Below are positions 54,239 to 56,861 of a DNA stretch of 56,861 nucleotides, piece by piece (positions within the stretch are counted from its first letter, which is position 1; the number at the start of each line of letters is the position of its first letter). Both the position numbers and the translations under genes were made by a program. Source of the DNA: Rhizaria sp. SCN 62-66 (lineage: Eukaryota > Rhizaria, unplaced); contig MEDY01000172.1 of assembly GCA_001724265.1 (NCBI GenBank), positions 1-56,861 of the forward strand, given 5' to 3'. Below the pieces are notes generated by a model. That model searched no databases. It saw only the letters and a program-made list of their open reading frames with translations, and was not told the origin of the DNA.

Positions 54239-56605
54239 ATGAGTTGGATTGAACGCGATCCATGCCCAGAAGGGGACAATTGTTCAAACCCCATTTGCAA
54301 AAACGGACACCCAACTCGGCCGTGTTTTCACGTCCAACTGCACAAGTGCAAAACTGCGATTTTAGGTAAGCTGTGTCCATTCCGTCACATTAAGGTTCTT
54401 CCGCTGTGCCGCCACGAGACCCGCAAGCAGTGCAACGAGATACTCTCCGCCAGCATCAACCGCCAGGGTTCGAAGATCATCTGTGCATTCCGGCACACTG
54501 ATGATCCGGAGTCGGAAGCCCGCCCCAAGGTCGATGACCACAAAGGTGGTCATTTCAAGGGTGGTGATCGCAAGGGTGGTGACTACAAGGGGGGCGAACG
54601 TCGCTCTGGCCCCGCGAATGACACTCACGGCAGCGCGCGCCCGCATAAGCAACATGCGACTACATCCTCGCGCTCGCCGCCGACACATGCGCACGCATCC
54701 GCACTTGCGCCCGCCCCGGTGTCCTTGCCCCCGCCCGCGGCCGCAGCCGTGTTTACGCGCGCGCACGACCGCGCCGCGCCCGCGGAGCGCGTGGCGCGGC
54801 CCGACGAGGCGTTACCGTTCCACGCCCGCGTGCCGTGCCCACCTGCGGCGCAACGCTACGTGTTCCCCGCGCCCGGCAGCTGCGGCGCGTGGCAGACTGA
54901 GCTGCGGTGCCGCCTTGCGCCGTCGGACGCGCCGGGCGTGTTCCGCGTGCAAGCGGTGTCGGCCGAGGCACTGGCGGCCGCGGAGGAAGCACTGCAACGA
55001 CTCGTGCTTGTTGCCACGGCGGCGACGCACGACTGGCAGCACGAGGCCGTCGACGTCGCGATGGCGGACGGCTCGCGCCTTGCTATCGGCGCCGGACTGG
55101 TCCCCGTGGGGCCCGCGCAGCGCGCGACCACGGCATTTGTCACTGCGCACGACATCAGCACTGAAGTATACGCCGAGGCCAACGCCGCCGACGCACAGGA
55201 AGACGTGTCGATTACGCGCGACCTCTGCGTACGCGTGGGCTGGAATACGCCTGCGCACTCCGGCACCGCGCGGCTTGAGTTCCGTTCCGCCGCCGCCGCG
55301 AACGCGTCGATGCTGCGGCTGCGCGGGCACTGGCAGGGTTTCACTCTGGAGCCGCAGGGCTTGGGCTGCAACGACCTGGCACTCGACAACGCAGAGCTGC
55401 CCGCACTGAGCGACGACCTCATGTACTTTGCCGCGGCCCACAACAGTTTTCCTGACGACGTTTCTGATGTTCGTGGCGCTGGACACGGCGGGCCGCGGTT
55501 CCTGGTGCGCGTTACGGGGATCAGCGCGGAGCTCTCTGCTGTGTCGTTCCGCATCATGGTGGCGACGCTGCCCGGCTTGAGCTCGGCTGCGGTGCTGTAC
55601 GAACATTGCATCCCGGGCTACGGACTCGCTGACCCGGAGGAGCTGCCGCCGTGGCTCGCCGCGTTTGTCAGCGACGACGCTGCGCACGCGCCGCTGGGGT
55701 CATTCACCCCCGCGACCGGCGCGCACTCGTGGCTGCTGTGGCCTGCTCGCGGTGACTCTGCGGCGGAGCTGGCCGATCTTATTGGCCGCTCGCTCGCCGC
55801 CGCCTCGGAACAGAGCGATGGCGCTGTGAGCGCCGAGGTGATGCACGCGGCGACGGTGCAGCTGCCGCGCGCGCTGTACTTTACCTCGCTGGCGTTTATT
55901 GTCACACAGATGTCCAATGCGGCGCGAACGATTGACTGCGGCAGGCCTGCCGTGGGCTTCGCCATCCACCGCGTTAAGCAGCGTTGCCAGATTGTGCTTG
56001 CTACACGGTCCGACGCCGCCACCGCCGCCGTCGCCTCCATCACGTTCAAGCGCGTTGCGCGCACTGAGATTCAGGTGTGCAGCGCAATGGCGAATTTTCC
56101 CGCGCAGGCCGCGCTGGCTGCACTGCGCGCGGCGACTGTGCTGGTGCGGTACGACGCCGCGCGCTCAGCAGTCGTTGTGATGTCGCTGAGCGCCGATCAC
56201 GAGGCCGCTGTGACGCAGGTGCACGACCTCAACGCGCAGCTGGAGCAGGGCCCCGACGCGCGCTGCGCGGTTGTGGTTGCGGGACTTAACGGCCGCACGC
56301 GCGCGCAACTGCTGTGCATGGTGTGTGGCGCGCTCGTGCCGCGCGCGTTCTCGGGAGGCGAGCTGTCCGCGTGCGGCCACTCGGTGTGCGCGGGCGAGTG
56401 CGCGAGGAAGGCTCTCGCTGTCATGACTAACTAGCGCGTCGCGCGCTGCCAACACGCCGACTGCCTGCGCCGCGCGGCTGTAGCGGAGGCGCTGGGGACA
56501 CGTCCTCCCCAGCTTGCTGTGCGCGACCTCCGCAGTTTTGGGCTTTCTGAAGATAATGTGTCGCAGATTATAATGGCCGCCTTGTGCGCGCGCATGAACA
56601 CATGA
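54239..56605 (+). CDS. CCCH zinc-finger protein with C-terminal RING/RBR-like Cys cluster; one UAG codon
   Basis: 788 residues when TAG at codon 732 is read through; stop TGA. Three N-terminal CCCH-type clusters are visible: C9-x5-C15-x4-C20-x3-H24 (the compact spacing of Nab2/ZC3H14-type fingers), C29-x7-C37-x8-C46-x3-H50 and C57-x7-C65-x16-C82-x3-H86. Such fingers usually bind RNA. A Lys/Gly/Asp repeat and a Pro/Ala linker follow, then about 500 residues with no domain I recognise. At the end is C693-x2-C696-x15-C712-x-H714-x2-C717-x3-C721, then UAG (732), then C737-x4-C742. The last C-x4-C pair is what an RBR-type RING1 would need, and it is only present if UAG is translated. RNA binding joined to ubiquitin ligase activity is plausible; the RING assignment is tentative. 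Confidence 0.7.
56432..56434 (+). other. In-frame UAG codon of the CCCH/RING gene
   Basis: Codon 732. 56 more codons follow in frame, including a Cys pair that would complete the preceding Cys/His cluster, up to TGA at 56603-56605. Confidence 0.78.
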
Positions 56606-56770
56606 ATGCATTCATTCATCTCACAATCGACAAATCCAGATCCTTAGTTACTTTCGATTAATTAGTCATCGCTTATTTATGTCTAAAGGTTCGTAGAACT
56701 CATAAGCTGAATAAACAAACCATGAATAAACAAACCATATTGTGTGCGAAACGTGTGCATTGATTACCAT

Positions 56771-56828
56771 CGGTCCGTCGTAGGATGGCGCGGACCGGCC
56801 TCTGGGCCGTGGGGAGGGAGCCCAGAGG
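56771..56828. other. Two adjacent perfect hairpins near the window end
   Basis: CGGTCCG (56771-56777) pairs with CGGACCG (56791-56797). CCTCTGGGC (56799-56807) pairs with GCCCAGAGG (56820-56828). The loops are 13 and 12 nt. The surrounding spacer is AT-rich. It could be a structured RNA, a 5'UTR or the start of a gene beyond the window. A 15-bp unit (GAATAAACAAACCAT) is tandemly duplicated just upstream at about 56709-56738. Confidence 0.6.
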
Positions 56829-56861
56829 GATTTCGTTCAAGTCAAGTTGGCAACAAAATAC

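Noticed and set aside
802-56434. Programmed stop-codon readthrough instead of codon reassignment
   Set aside because: No shared sequence context around the seven UAGs, two UAGs in each of two genes, and no terminal UAGs; readthrough at every site would be inefficient in genes with two. Not fully excluded.

Overview
This window is nuclear DNA from a unicellular eukaryote (a protist). The evidence is spliceosomal introns, a kinesin, an alpha-tubulin relic, ribosomal protein eS19, an RCC1/RanBP2-finger protein, an SLC26 transporter and a polycystin-like protein. Coding DNA is very GC-rich with Ala-, Ser-, Asn- and Gln-rich low-complexity tracts. The spacers of about 0.3-1.8 kb are clearly AT-richer. 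I cannot name the species. There are no operons, Shine-Dalgarno sites, CRISPR arrays or insertion sequences. I found no tRNA or rRNA gene.

The main result is that UAG appears to be a sense codon. Seven UAG triplets lie in frame inside five genes: 802 in the polycystin-like gene, 38250-38252 in the SLC26 gene, 43970-43972 and 46715-46717 in a giant surface protein, 51423 and 51585 in an ankyrin-like protein, and 56432 in a CCCH/RING protein. Coding continues in the same frame after each one. The 14 complete gene ends use UAA (8) or UGA (6) and never UAG. Nuclear codes with UAG as sense and UAA/UGA as stops are known but rare: Leu in an insect-associated sainouroid rhizarian and Gln in the fornicate Iotanema. 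The amino acid inserted here cannot be fixed from this window. A second oddity is the 5' splice site: all nine introns I could place start GTAC, and eight start GTACG, instead of the usual GTAAGT/GTGAGT.

Layout, left to right. 1-2259 (+): C-terminal part of a GPS/polycystin-type membrane protein. 3635-6531 (+): TRMO-type tRNA methyltransferase with a long Ala-rich N-terminal extension. 6981-9503 (-): secreted or ER protein with an MRH lectin domain. 10274-14413 (+): Sel1-repeat protein with a giant coiled coil and a C-terminal CaaX box. 16057-18279 (-): RanBP2 zinc finger plus RCC1 repeats. 18789-25154 (+): 2121-residue low-complexity protein of unknown function. 25618-28885 (+): type I membrane protein. 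29464-30206 (-): phospholipid N-methyltransferase. 31061-33781 (-): conventional-type kinesin. 34865-35296 (+): eS19. 35787-38375 (-): SLC26/SulP anion transporter. 39138-40377 (+): frameshifted and truncated alpha-tubulin pseudogene. 40757-47620 (-): 2218-residue surface protein. 48502-49073: minisatellite and a degenerate coding remnant. 49461-53702 (+): ankyrin-like protein. 54239-56605 (+): CCCH-finger/RING-like protein.

The genes are independently oriented housekeeping and surface genes rather than one pathway. Several belong to the endomembrane or plasma membrane (polycystin-like, MRH, type I membrane protein, phospholipid methyltransferase, SLC26, giant surface protein, prenylated Sel1 protein). 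The exciting system here is the decoding and splicing machinery implied by the genes, more than any one locus.
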